Shown here piece after piece: positions 1-6,535 of a stretch of DNA of 13,865 nt. Source of the DNA: an uncultured Atopobium sp. Its GTDB lineage: Bacteria; Actinomycetota; Coriobacteriia; Coriobacteriales; Atopobiaceae. The notes beneath the pieces are model-generated. The model saw only the letters and a program-made list of their open reading frames with translations, had not been told where the DNA came from and made no database searches. The number at the start of each line of letters is the position of its first letter. Position 1 is the stretch's first letter. Location of the stretch: assembly GCA_916720465.1 (NCBI GenBank), contig CAKARF010000019.1, positions 1 to 13,865 on the forward strand. Direction: 5' to 3'. Made by a program: the position numbers and the translations under genes.

Positions 1-19
1 CGTAGACGCGCAGGACCAT
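1..19 (-). CDS. Start of a minus-strand gene cut by the window edge
   Basis: Only six codons are visible, reading MVLRVY. They begin at an ATG (17-19) preceded by a good ribosome-binding site, AAAGGTGG, four bases upstream. No product can be named from so little. The gene lies downstream of ecfT on the same strand, about 217 bases away. It may belong to the same transcription unit or have its own promoter; a TACAAT box around 67-72 on the minus strand has no convincing -35 partner. The call rests only on the start codon plus Shine-Dalgarno context. Confidence 0.4.
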
Positions 20-202
20 GGGGCCACCTTTCAATGCAAGCCTTGAACGCTTTTACTGGCTTTATTGTACGTTACTTAGGTGGACAAATTGGCGCTTGTC
101 GAGAAAAGAAAAACGGGTTGTAACAGAGCGTTAAAAATACAAATTTTTTAGTTAAAAGTTTTTAGGGCAGCATGATTTGCGCCGGCAAGTGTGCGTCGGA
201 GC

Positions 203-247
203 GTTTTACTCCAGCAAGTTTTTACGCCAGCAAGTTTTACGCAAGCA
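203..247. repeat. Short tandem repeat of 15-16 nt at the ecfT 3' end
   Basis: Three imperfect copies of a unit like TTTTACGCCAGCAAG lie at 203-217, 218-233 and 234-247 on the plus strand. The third copy covers the last codons and the stop of ecfT. Read on the minus strand, the array gives two further TAA triplets soon after the real stop. The layout suggests slippage or duplication of the gene end. Between here and the window start I see only AT-rich sequence with a weak AU hairpin (about 132-155) and no convincing terminator. Confidence 0.6.
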
Positions 248-1031
248 CAAAGATGAGGGCGATAAAACAGACTGTTATGCCCAAGGCAATTGCTTCGCGA
301 GCGCCAAAGGTTGGTTGATGCCAACGTGTGCGAGAAGCCCCTGCTACATAGTGGCGGGCGTCAAGTGCCTTGGAAAGGTTGTTGGCGTGTCTGAGTGAAC
401 TTGCTAAAAGCGCCACCACAATGGAGAAGGTTGCGCGAAATCTTTTGGGAAGCGAGCCTGAAGCAACGTAACCTGCGCGAGCGGTTTGAGCCTCGGAAAT
501 AGACACCGCATCGACCGCAAGTGTTGGAATAAAGCGCAGCATAAGCGAGAAAATCATGGCAATTTCTTTACCGGGAAGACCAATTTTTGAGAGCGGCGCG
601 CAAGCTGCTTCAAAGGCGTTACCCAGATCGGTTTGAGTGGTGGTAAGTAGAAGTAGCGCGCCCATCAAAATTGCAGCTAAAATGCGCACAGGGTAGAGAA
701 AAGCGCTCCATGCTCCCACGTCAGTGATGGTAAAGATTGACCAGGAAACAAGCACAGTTCCTTCTCGTGTGAGTAACAGGTTGAAGAGCGAGAGGAAGAT
801 AAGCAGCCAGGCAAGTGGGATGATTGACTTAAGCACTTGTTTGATGGGGATTTTTGCTAGAGCCAGCAGGAAAAGTGCACCTACTACCAGCAGTGCAAGC
901 TGTGGTGCAGTGCGGATAAAAAACGTTGTGAGCATCAAAAGAAGTGCAGCCAGGCATTTAACGTTGGGATTAAGCCTGTGGATGGGCGAATCCCCGCGAT
1001 AGTACTGACCGACGGAAATCTTAAGCGCCAT
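237..1031 (-). CDS. ecfT: ECF transporter transmembrane protein EcfT
   Basis: This 264-aa protein is the membrane coupling subunit of an energy-coupling-factor (ECF) vitamin transporter. It links the two ATPase subunits to the substrate-binding EcfS protein. Strongly hydrophobic segments lie at about residues 26-60, 68-90, 110-132, 155-172 and 244-264, as expected for the CbiQ/BioN/EcfT family of about 260 residues. The cytoplasmic coupling helices carry the family's two Ala-Arg-x motifs at about 184-186 (ARA) and 225-227 (ARH). The usual third residue is Gly, so both copies deviate. The ATG at 1031 has a very strong Shine-Dalgarno (AAGGAGG, 5-base spacing) that lies inside the end of ecfA. 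The two genes overlap by 11 bases, which indicates translational coupling. It is the last gene of the riboswitch-controlled ribU-ecfA-ecfT operon. Confidence 0.92.
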   Translation of the reverse strand: MALKISVGQYYRGDSPIHRLNPNVKCLAALLLMLTTFFIRTAPQLALLVVGALFLLALAKIPIKQVLKSIIPLAWLLIFLSLFNLLLTREGTVLVSWSIFTITDVGAWSAFLYPVRILAAILMGALLLLTTTQTDLGNAFEAACAPLSKIGLPGKEIAMIFSLMLRFIPTLAVDAVSISEAQTARAGYVASGSLPKRFRATFSIVVALLASSLRHANNLSKALDARHYVAGASRTRWHQPTFGAREAIALGITVCFIALIFVLA

Positions 1032-2928
1032 AACGGCCTCCTTGTGTGAGGTCGCTGACCTGCGCGGTGCCGCTTGGCTGTGCGGCGCCGCTGGTCTGCA
1101 CGGTGCTGACCTGCGCGGCGTTAGGGGTGGTCGTCATCACACCTACCAGTGCGTCTACCAGCTCAGATAGGGTCAAAGGTTCTCCCAGGTTGATTCCCGT
1201 GGTGCGAGACAGATGCTGTGCCCATGCAAGTGCATGAGGAATACCCAGTCCAAGCTCCTGGAATTCTGCCTCTGAGAAATGAGTAAATGTCTGATAAGGC
1301 GTGCCAGAGAATACCAGGTAACCCTCATGGAGCACGACAATCTGGTCAGTTTCTGCCGCATCCTCCATCGAGTGTGTCAGTTCAATAACGGTGCAGCCGT
1401 CCTCAAGAACGGTGTTGATAATTTTTCTGAGTTCAGCGCAATAGTAGGGGTCAAGTCCGCTGGTAGGCTCATCGAGCACAAGCACCTTTGGCTGCATAGC
1501 AATAACGCCCGCAAGTGCGCAAAGTCTCTGTTGACCACCAGAAAGCTCAAAAGGGGATGCATCTGCCTTGTGGGAAAGACCGACAAGTTCCAGAGTAGCA
1601 TTTACAGCGCTTGTTACATCGCAGGCTGAAAGGCCCAGGTTAGAGGGGCCAAACGCCACGTCTTCGGCAACCGTTTGTGCAAAAAGCTGGCGCTCTGGTC
1701 GCTGCATGACGTAACCAACAATACCGTGAAGTTTTCTGCGGTTTTGCTTTTGTCGAGTATCCAGTCCAGCCACGCATAGGCTTCCGGAATCAGGCGTATC
1801 AAGTGCACAAATCAAGCGCGCAAGGGTAGACTTGCCGGAACCAGTGGAGCCAATAACGGCAACATGCGAGCCTTTTTGCACGTCAACCGAGATGTTTTTG
1901 AGCACAGGCTTCTGGTACGAGAACGTCACATCGCACACGGAAACCACTGCTGACTCGGACACGCTTCCGGTCGCGTCGCAACCCGCGGTGGCCGCATCCG
2001 CACTTCTCGCGCCCTGCGCCGCTGTGGCGAGAAGCCCCGTCAGCTCGCTGAGCACGCGCTCAGCCGAAGGTGATTTGCACACGACAATTCCGCGGTTGTT
2101 GAGCGCGTGAGCAACCTGATAGGCAAACGGCTCCTCAAGATGCAGACATTCAACCAGCTCATGCTGCTCAAAAAGGGCTTCGGGCGTTCCCTCAAAGGCA
2201 ACGTGGCCGTCGTCCAAGGCAATCACGTGATCAGCAGAAACCACTTCGTCCATGAAATGCGTTACATGGACGATAGTCTTTCCAGCTGCACGGAGTTTCT
2301 CGACAAGTCCCATAACGTTATTTCTGTGAACAACGTCAAGAGCTGCGGAAGGTTCGTCGAGAATGAGGATTTGCGGCTTCATGACCAGCGCGCCCGAGAT
2401 TGCTACGCGCTGCTGCTGACCGCCCGAAAGCATCTGCGGATTTTCTGACGCAAACTCGGTGAGAGTTCCAAGAGTAATCTGCTCTTCTACCAGCGGAGTT
2501 ATCTGATCGCTGGGCACCTGAAGATTTTCCAGACCAAAGGCAATATCGTCTGCAACCACGCTGCAGATAATCTGGTCCTCAGGATTTTGGAAGACCAGGC
2601 CCAGTTGCGGACGAATGGTCTTGTACGCCTCAAAGTCAGCCTGGCCATCGGTGACAACAGTTGTTCCCAGAAAGGTAACGGTGCCCTCGTCAGGGGCGGA
2701 AAGGCCAGAGAGTATTGAGGCAACAGTAGACTTGCCCGAACCGTTTGCGCCAACAATACAGGTACGTTTACCTGCGGGAATAGAGAACGAGACGTGATCG
2801 AGGGCAACCACGCCTTTTGCGTGCACAAAGGTCACGTCCGAAAGCGTCGCAGCTACAGGCGGGTCCTGAGTTTGTGCGGTGCTTTCAGACGTGTGTGTAT
2901 CTGGGGAGTTGTCGAGCAGGTTACTCAC
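1021..2928 (-). CDS. ecfA: Fused double ATPase of the ECF transporter (EcfA-EcfA)
   Basis: This cytoplasmic ATPase powers the ECF transporter. In most Firmicutes EcfA1 and EcfA2 are two genes; here both are in one chain of about 635 residues. Numbering below is from the GTG at 2928. The N-terminal half has Walker A GANGSGKST (about 60-68), a Q-loop (FQNPEDQ), signature LSGGQ (about 167-171), Walker B ILILDEP (ending about 193) and an H-loop His near 224. The C-terminal half repeats the set: GSTGSGKST (360-368), MQRPERQ, LSGGQ (462-466), LVLDEPTSGLDP (about 483-494) and H519. An Ala/Ser-rich linker lies at about 300-330, and the last 35 residues are low-complexity (Gln/Thr/Ser/Ala). GTG 2928 overlaps the ribU stop (GTGAGTAA) and is my preferred start. 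A TTG at 2946 in the same frame would add six residues but lacks a ribosome-binding site. Confidence 0.93.
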   Translation of the reverse strand: MSNLLDNSPDTHTSESTAQTQDPPVAATLSDVTFVHAKGVVALDHVSFSIPAGKRTCIVGANGSGKSTVASILSGLSAPDEGTVTFLGTTVVTDGQADFEAYKTIRPQLGLVFQNPEDQIICSVVADDIAFGLENLQVPSDQITPLVEEQITLGTLTEFASENPQMLSGGQQQRVAISGALVMKPQILILDEPSAALDVVHRNNVMGLVEKLRAAGKTIVHVTHFMDEVVSADHVIALDDGHVAFEGTPEALFEQHELVECLHLEEPFAYQVAHALNNRGIVVCKSPSAERVLSELTGLLATAAQGARSADAATAGCDATGSVSESAVVSVCDVTFSYQKPVLKNISVDVQKGSHVAVIGSTGSGKSTLARLICALDTPDSGSLCVAGLDTRQKQNRRKLHGIVGYVMQRPERQLFAQTVAEDVAFGPSNLGLSACDVTSAVNATLELVGLSHKADASPFELSGGQQRLCALAGVIAMQPKVLVLDEPTSGLDPYYCAELRKIINTVLEDGCTVIELTHSMEDAAETDQIVVLHEGYLVFSGTPYQTFTHFSEAEFQELGLGIPHALAWAQHLSRTTGINLGEPLTLSELVDALVGVMTTTPNAAQVSTVQTSGAAQPSGTAQVSDLTQGGRYGA

Positions 2929-3508
2929 CGTTTTTGATGCTCTCAAAAAGTGAAGTAGCCGAGCGCATAATCACAACAAAGATAATGCTGTTGATAGCAA
3001 CTTTTACCACGTTGAAGGGGAGAAGGGCGGGGACAATCAGTCCGCTTACTGCCTCTACGCTCATGCCGGTGTAGATTGGGGTAACTACAAGGTTGCCCAG
3101 AATGCATGCAACAACACTGACAACGCTGCCTACTATCAGGGCAAGCACCAGCTGCTTGATCTTCTCGGAACGGTTATACACAATCAGCGAAACCGGCAAA
3201 ACGTAGGTAAGCGTTGCCAGAATTGCCATGATGGTGCCGTAAATTCCGGACTCTGTAGTGAGGTGCAGAAGGTAGGGAAGCACCGAGACAATCGCGCCCG
3301 CAGCGGGGCCAAAAGCTACGCCTGCGAGCAGGGCAAAGACGCCCGAAGGATCGTACTTCAAAAACGTCACGCCTGGGATCAGGGGGAACTGAAGCACCAT
3401 GGTGCTGATTGCAGCAGCTGCACAAAGCATGGCGAGAATAGCGATTCTCTTGGTAGACCAGCCGTTAGAAGATGCGGTTGTTGCGTGGGTTGAGTGGGAT
3501 GAAGCCAT
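2921..3508 (-). CDS. ribU: Riboflavin-specific ECF substrate-binding protein (RibU-like EcfS)
   Basis: This small membrane protein of about 195 aa binds riboflavin and delivers it through the EcfA/EcfT module. It has about six hydrophobic helices. The motif FLKYDPSG (about residues 49-56), preceded by PLIPGVT, is typical of RibU proteins (usually FLKYDPSD). Helix 1 has the small-residue AxxxA pattern used for docking to EcfT. The upstream FMN riboswitch independently supports riboflavin or a related flavin as substrate. The longest frame starts at ATG 3529, but that ATG is the conserved GGAUG at the 3' end of the riboswitch. The ATG at 3508 follows GGAG (3515-3518) with six-base spacing and is chosen here; it removes seven residues. 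The Ser/Thr/His-rich N-terminus before the first helix is not conserved in the family. The gene is followed directly by ecfA with an 8-base overlap. Confidence 0.88.
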   Translation of the reverse strand: MASSHSTHATTASSNGWSTKRIAILAMLCAAAAISTMVLQFPLIPGVTFLKYDPSGVFALLAGVAFGPAAGAIVSVLPYLLHLTTESGIYGTIMAILATLTYVLPVSLIVYNRSEKIKQLVLALIVGSVVSVVACILGNLVVTPIYTGMSVEAVSGLIVPALLPFNVVKVAINSIIFVVIMRSATSLFESIKNGE

Positions 3509-3518
3509 AAAAGTCTCC

Positions 3519-3674
3519 GTTTCTGACATCCGGACTGTACCGTTGGTCCTGGACTTTAACCAGGTTAACCGCCTTTGCGGGTCGCGGACTTGATGGCTCT
3601 TTGAACCAGGTTGTTACAAACCTTGAAGTTCGGCCACCTTACCACCAGTAGGTAATTGCAACCATTTCTGAAAC
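3519..3674 (-). promoter_or_regulatory. FMN riboswitch (RFN element)
   Basis: On the minus strand the conserved RFN layout can be followed. P1 pairs GTTTC (3670-3674) with GAAAC (3519-3523). P2 is GGT-TGCAATT-ACC. P3 has GGTGGTAA on the 5' side and AGTCCGCGACCCG on the 3' side. P4 is CCGC/GCGG, P5 is CCTGG/CCAGG, and P6 leads into GTCCGGATG. The variable P3 arm is long: about 48 bases that can fold as nested stems (GGTGGC/GCCATC, GAAC/GTTC, AGGTT/AACCT). The ribU Shine-Dalgarno GGAG (3515-3518) begins at the base after the P1 3' strand, and there is no terminator hairpin with a T-run. Control is therefore probably at translation: FMN binding stabilises P1 and shields the ribosome-binding site. 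The GGATG of the aptamer creates a false upstream start for ribU. Confidence 0.92.
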
Positions 3675-3686
3675 ATTTCGTTAAGT

Positions 3687-3715
3687 ACTATAGCAGAGTT
3701 AACAGCTGATAACAC
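3687..3715 (-). promoter_or_regulatory. Probable promoter of the ribU-ecfA-ecfT operon
   Basis: A -10 box TATAGT (3687-3692, minus strand) would start the transcript near 3680, about six bases before riboswitch helix P1. That is the expected placement. The -35 (GTGTTA, 17-base spacer) matches the consensus at only three positions, so the promoter looks weak or the true -35 differs. Confidence 0.45.
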
Positions 3716-3737
3716 GTAAAACGGGATGGACATTTCT

Positions 3738-3766
3738 TTGACAGAATTGCAAAAAAATTGTTTTAT
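3738..3766 (+). promoter_or_regulatory. Probable promoter for murB
   Basis: A perfect -35 TTGACA (3738-3743) is followed by a 17-base AT-rich spacer and TTTTAT (3761-3766, four of six matches to TATAAT). A start near 3773 would put the 22-nt repeat array in the murB leader. A second TATAAA (3847-3852) nearer the gene has no good -35. Confidence 0.55.
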
Positions 3767-3779
3767 CGTTCCAGAATCA

Positions 3780-3840
3780 TGATTTTCTCGGCCCAACGCC
3801 GTGATTTTCTCGCCCCAACGCCACGTTTTTCTCGCTTGCG
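3780..3840. repeat. 22-nt tandem repeat in the murB leader
   Basis: Two near-identical 22-nt units (3780-3801 and 3802-3823) share the core TGATTTTCTCG-CCCAACGCC. A third, shortened copy (3824-3840) keeps TTTTCTCGC. The array ends about 25 bases before the murB Shine-Dalgarno AAGGAG (3865-3870). Its function is not evident. Confidence 0.7.
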
Positions 3841-3878
3841 ATAAACTATAAAAAGTAACTTACTAAGGAGCGTGTTAC

Positions 3879-4805
3879 ATGTCTGAAAGTGGCTATGACT
3901 TACAAAGCCTGGCCGGAAAGCTTTGCTCGATTGTTGGAGAAGAGAACGTCCTGGTAGACGAGCCAATGAGCGAGCACACCACCTTTAAAGTGGGTGGACC
4001 TGCGGATCTCTATGTCATCCCTGATAATCCTGATGAGGTCAAAGAGATTCTCCTTGCGGTTAAAGACGCAGAAGCTCCTTATTTTATTCTCGGCTACGGC
4101 TCTGACCTGCTCGTTTCCGACGCAGGATATCGCGGCGTCATCATTGCCGTCGCTGACGGCCTAACCGGTGTAAGCATCGACGACACCGAAATGACCTGCC
4201 AGGCCGGCGTCGGCCTTAAAGAAGCCTCGGAGATGGCCTGTGAGCTGGACCTTTCTGGACTCGAGTTTGCCTGTGGCATCCCAGGTTCTGTGGGCGGCGC
4301 ATGCTTCATGAACGCAGGCGCTTACGACGGCTGCATCGCTGACGTGCTCAAATCCGTCCGCGTCCTTCTCGCCGATGGTACCTTTGCTACGCTGGACGCA
4401 TCCGAGCTTGACCTGGGATATCGACACAGCAGAATCGCTGATGAGGGCATGATTGTGCTTTCTGCCACGTTCAATCTCCACCGTGCGGATGGCGAGAAGA
4501 TCCGTGAAAAGATGGAAGAGTTCACGCGTGCTCGCGAGGAAAAGCAGCCACTTGAACTGCCTTCCGCTGGTTCAACCTTTAAACGCCCCGAGGGTCACTT
4601 TGTAGGCAAGCTTGTTACCGACGCTGGTCTTAAGGGCTATCGCTTTGGTGGCGCTGGTGTTTCCGATAAGCATGCTGGCTTTGTGGTCAACTACGACAAC
4701 GCTACTGCTGCTGAGGTTCATGCCGTTATCAAGCATGTTCAGGCAGAGGTCAAGCGCCAGTTTGATGTCGAGCTCCACCCCGAGGTAAGGTTCCTCGGAG
4801 AGTAG
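3879..4805 (+). CDS. murB: UDP-N-acetylenolpyruvoylglucosamine reductase
   Basis: MurB (EC 1.3.1.98) is a cytoplasmic flavoenzyme that reduces UDP-GlcNAc-enolpyruvate to UDP-MurNAc with NADPH, an early step of peptidoglycan synthesis. The 308-aa length fits the family. FAD-binding motifs are TTFKVGGPA (34-42), GYGSDLLV (72-79; Asp where Asn is usual in GxGSNLL) and GIPGSVGGA (133-141). The active-site set is present: YRHSR (181-185), Ser232 in AGSTFKRP, and Glu302 in HPEVRF near the C-terminus. ATG 3879 has AAGGAG eight bases upstream. It is transcribed away from the ribU operon and converges with the phosphofructokinase gene 79 bases downstream. Flavin is its cofactor, so it sits suitably beside a riboflavin importer, though this may be chance. 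Confidence 0.95.
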   Translation: MSESGYDLQSLAGKLCSIVGEENVLVDEPMSEHTTFKVGGPADLYVIPDNPDEVKEILLAVKDAEAPYFILGYGSDLLVSDAGYRGVIIAVADGLTGVSIDDTEMTCQAGVGLKEASEMACELDLSGLEFACGIPGSVGGACFMNAGAYDGCIADVLKSVRVLLADGTFATLDASELDLGYRHSRIADEGMIVLSATFNLHRADGEKIREKMEEFTRAREEKQPLELPSAGSTFKRPEGHFVGKLVTDAGLKGYRFGGAGVSDKHAGFVVNYDNATAAEVHAVIKHVQAEVKRQFDVELHPEVRFLGE

Positions 4806-4817
4806 CACCACGAGCCA

Positions 4818-4880
4818 CGGATCGCACGCGTCCGCAACGGATTGCACGCGTCCGGCACGGTACTGTTGCGTCCGCAACGA
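4818..4880. repeat. 20-nt tandem repeat between convergent murB and pfk
   Basis: Three 20-nt units at 4818-4837, 4838-4857 and 4858-4877 follow the pattern CGGATTGCACGCGTCCGCAA, and a partial fourth starts CGA. The third is the most diverged. It contains the palindrome GTTGC-GTCC-GCAAC (4865-4878), which could act as a weak two-way terminator between the convergent genes, although no T-run follows on either strand. Confidence 0.75.
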
Positions 4881-4884
4881 ATCC

Positions 4885-6204
4885 CTACGATAACTCTGCA
4901 AGAAAACGGGGAAGTCCGTCAGCGGAAATCGGCTCCTCCATGCCCGCGACAAGAGGACGCAGGTAGGTCAGGGCGGAGTCGGTAACGTTGAAGCCGTCCT
5001 CGGAAATCATTTCTCGAGGTACAAGCTTTACCTTGTTAGCAACGTCGGCGACAGGGGTAGTGCGAATCTCCGTGGTGTATGGGGCATCAGAAGTTCGGTG
5101 AACACCAACCATAACACCCGTTTTACCTTGGAGAACAGCTTCAACTCCTGCGGCACCGAGCGCTTCCGCCTCGTCCAAGTCAACCTTGCTAGCGGCGTGC
5201 GAAGCACAGCGCTGCAGCGTATTGAGTTCAATACCGCGAGACTTTACGCCCAGCTGCTCTTTGGCCAGCTGCGACAAGTATTGTGCTGTCCCGGACTGTG
5301 CTGCGAGGTGGCCAAACGTGTCAATTGAGACGGACTTTGCATCAAAAAGGAAACTACCATCCGCGTGATGGACGCCTTCGCTGACAACTACAATCACGTT
5401 GTTTTTCTCGCGAAGTCGCTGCTCAATGGCGGAAAGTAGCGCCTGCTCTTCAAGAGGAATCTCTGGCAGGAGCACAAAATCCGGAGCAGTTCCGCAAATA
5501 TCTTGCGCCATCGCGCCAGCGGCCGTGAGCCAGCCGGCATCGCGGCCCATTGCCTCGATGAACGTTACATTTTTGCTGTTGTAGACGCCACCGTCGCGGG
5601 TGAGCTCGGCGGTTACGGATGCGACGAATCGCGCCGCGCTACCAAAACCGGGGGTGTGATCAGTTCCTTCGAGATCATTGTCGATGGTTTTTGGCACACC
5701 AACAACACGAACAGGGCTTTTTACCTGGTCAAAGTATCGAGACAGCTTGTCCGTGGTGTCCATGGAATCGTTGCCGCCGATGTATAGAATGGCGTCTACC
5801 TGGTATTTCTTGAGCTGCGCATCAATCTGTTGGTAGATAGGGGAGGTTGCCATGGGTTCTGAGGTTGCAGCAAGTTCCGTCTCAAGATCCGGCAGCTTAA
5901 AGCGGCAGCTACCCAACCAGCTTGAAGGCGTTTTTCTTAGGAGCTGAAGGTTCTTCTCGCAAGGATTTGTGGCAGCTTGATTAGGCACTTCTGGTTCAGA
6001 TACGGTGAGCTCAAGCGCTTCCGTCAGGTCAACAACCTTGCCCTCAAGAAACCCTTGGATTCCGTTGCGCATCCCGAGCACGCGGAGACCGTGGGCATGA
6101 GCTGCGCGAACAACACCCGCAAGCGATGCATTGATAGCCGCGGTTGGTCCACCCGACTGTCCGACCAGGATTGTGTGAATTGCGTGCTCTGATGTGGTGT
6201 TCAT
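4885..6204 (-). CDS. pfp: Pyrophosphate-type 6-phosphofructokinase
   Basis: This enzyme of the phosphofructokinase family interconverts fructose 6-phosphate and fructose 1,6-bisphosphate in glycolysis. Motifs are GQSGGPTAAIN (15-25), GGNDSMD (143-149), PKTIDNDL (171-178; Asp175 and Asp177 are the catalytic pair) and EAMGRDAGW (217-225). Two positions indicate PPi rather than ATP as phosphoryl donor (EC 2.7.1.90). Asp146 stands where ATP enzymes have Gly, and Lys172 (PKTID) stands where ATP enzymes have Gly (PGTID). At 439 aa it is longer than the roughly 320-aa ATP enzymes, again like PPi enzymes. ATG 6204 follows CCGAGG with about seven bases between; that Shine-Dalgarno lies in one arm of a 10-bp inverted repeat. 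The gene stands alone, convergent with murB. Donor specificity is inferred from motif rules only. Confidence 0.9.
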   Translation of the reverse strand: MNTTSEHAIHTILVGQSGGPTAAINASLAGVVRAAHAHGLRVLGMRNGIQGFLEGKVVDLTEALELTVSEPEVPNQAATNPCEKNLQLLRKTPSSWLGSCRFKLPDLETELAATSEPMATSPIYQQIDAQLKKYQVDAILYIGGNDSMDTTDKLSRYFDQVKSPVRVVGVPKTIDNDLEGTDHTPGFGSAARFVASVTAELTRDGGVYNSKNVTFIEAMGRDAGWLTAAGAMAQDICGTAPDFVLLPEIPLEEQALLSAIEQRLREKNNVIVVVSEGVHHADGSFLFDAKSVSIDTFGHLAAQSGTAQYLSQLAKEQLGVKSRGIELNTLQRCASHAASKVDLDEAEALGAAGVEAVLQGKTGVMVGVHRTSDAPYTTEIRTTPVADVANKVKLVPREMISEDGFNVTDSALTYLRPLVAGMEEPISADGLPRFLAELS

Positions 6205-6207
6205 GGG

Positions 6208-6252
6208 TGCCTCGGATTCTCGAGAGTTGACGTATCAAGTATATCCGAGGCA
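6208..6252. repeat. 10-bp inverted repeat over the pfp ribosome-binding site
   Basis: TGCCTCGGAT (6208-6217) and ATCCGAGGCA (6243-6252) are perfect inverted repeats 25 bases apart, just upstream of the pfp ATG. On the minus-strand transcript the arm nearest the gene holds the Shine-Dalgarno CCGAGG. If transcription starts upstream of 6252, a hairpin would mask it. A TATACT box (6241-6246, minus strand) could instead start the transcript inside the repeat, and then the repeat would be an operator around the promoter. Confidence 0.55.
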
Positions 6253-6257
6253 GGAGG

Positions 6258-6440
6258 CTACGGTGTTAGTGAGACGCCTTGAGAATAAAGTGATTTTCCT
6301 TCAATAAATCGTAAGAGCTGCGGTGCTGTTATATCGGCTGATGGGGGATTTGCAAGAATCTGCAGATAAAGCGAAGCTCGATGGCTCGGATGCATTGTGA
6401 AATAGCTTAGGCAATGTGATTTGAGCTCATCTGAGTTCGC
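6258..6440 (-). pseudogene. Headless open frame, probable remnant of a truncated host gene
   Basis: On the minus strand a 60-codon frame runs from just after a TGA (6441-6443) to a TAG (6258-6260), and the residue pattern looks protein-like (ASLYLQILANPP, APQLLRFIEGKSL). The only ATG (6395) gives 45 residues and has no Shine-Dalgarno. The frame breaks where the AT-rich inverted repeat and mobile-element sequence begin. I read it as the 3' end of a gene cut off when the island inserted. I do not recognise the family. It ends 54 bases before the pfp start on the same strand, so it may once have been the gene upstream of pfp. Confidence 0.4.
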
Positions 6441-6443
6441 TCA

Positions 6444-6489
6444 ATTCATAGTTATGCATAAATACTGTCTTTTATACATAATTATGAAT
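6444..6489. repeat. 19-bp AT-rich inverted repeat
   Basis: The arms at 6444-6462 and 6471-6489 match at 17 of 19 positions, with an 8-base loop (TACTGTCT). On the minus strand one of the two mismatches becomes a G-U pair. No T-run follows, so a classical terminator is unlikely. It sits exactly where the truncated frame at 6258-6440 stops, so it may mark the island border or a recombinase or regulator site. Confidence 0.6.
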
Positions 6490-6535
6490 GAAGATATATC
6501 AAAGATTTAATTACCCTAAATTTCAGGATTAAGCA

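Noticed and set aside
3174..3425. Long alternative frames inside ribU, ecfA and eno (for example 1377-1601 and 12626-12940)
   Set aside because: They overlap strongly supported genes and have no ribosome-binding sites or recognisable motifs. Their compositions are those of shifted reading of the real gene.
3509..3529. ATG at 3529 as the ribU start
   Set aside because: It is the invariant GGATG of the FMN aptamer. ATG 3508 has the Shine-Dalgarno GGAG at proper spacing.
4161..4481. 106-codon minus-strand frame inside murB
   Set aside because: murB motifs are complete on the plus strand, and the antisense frame has no start context or family features.
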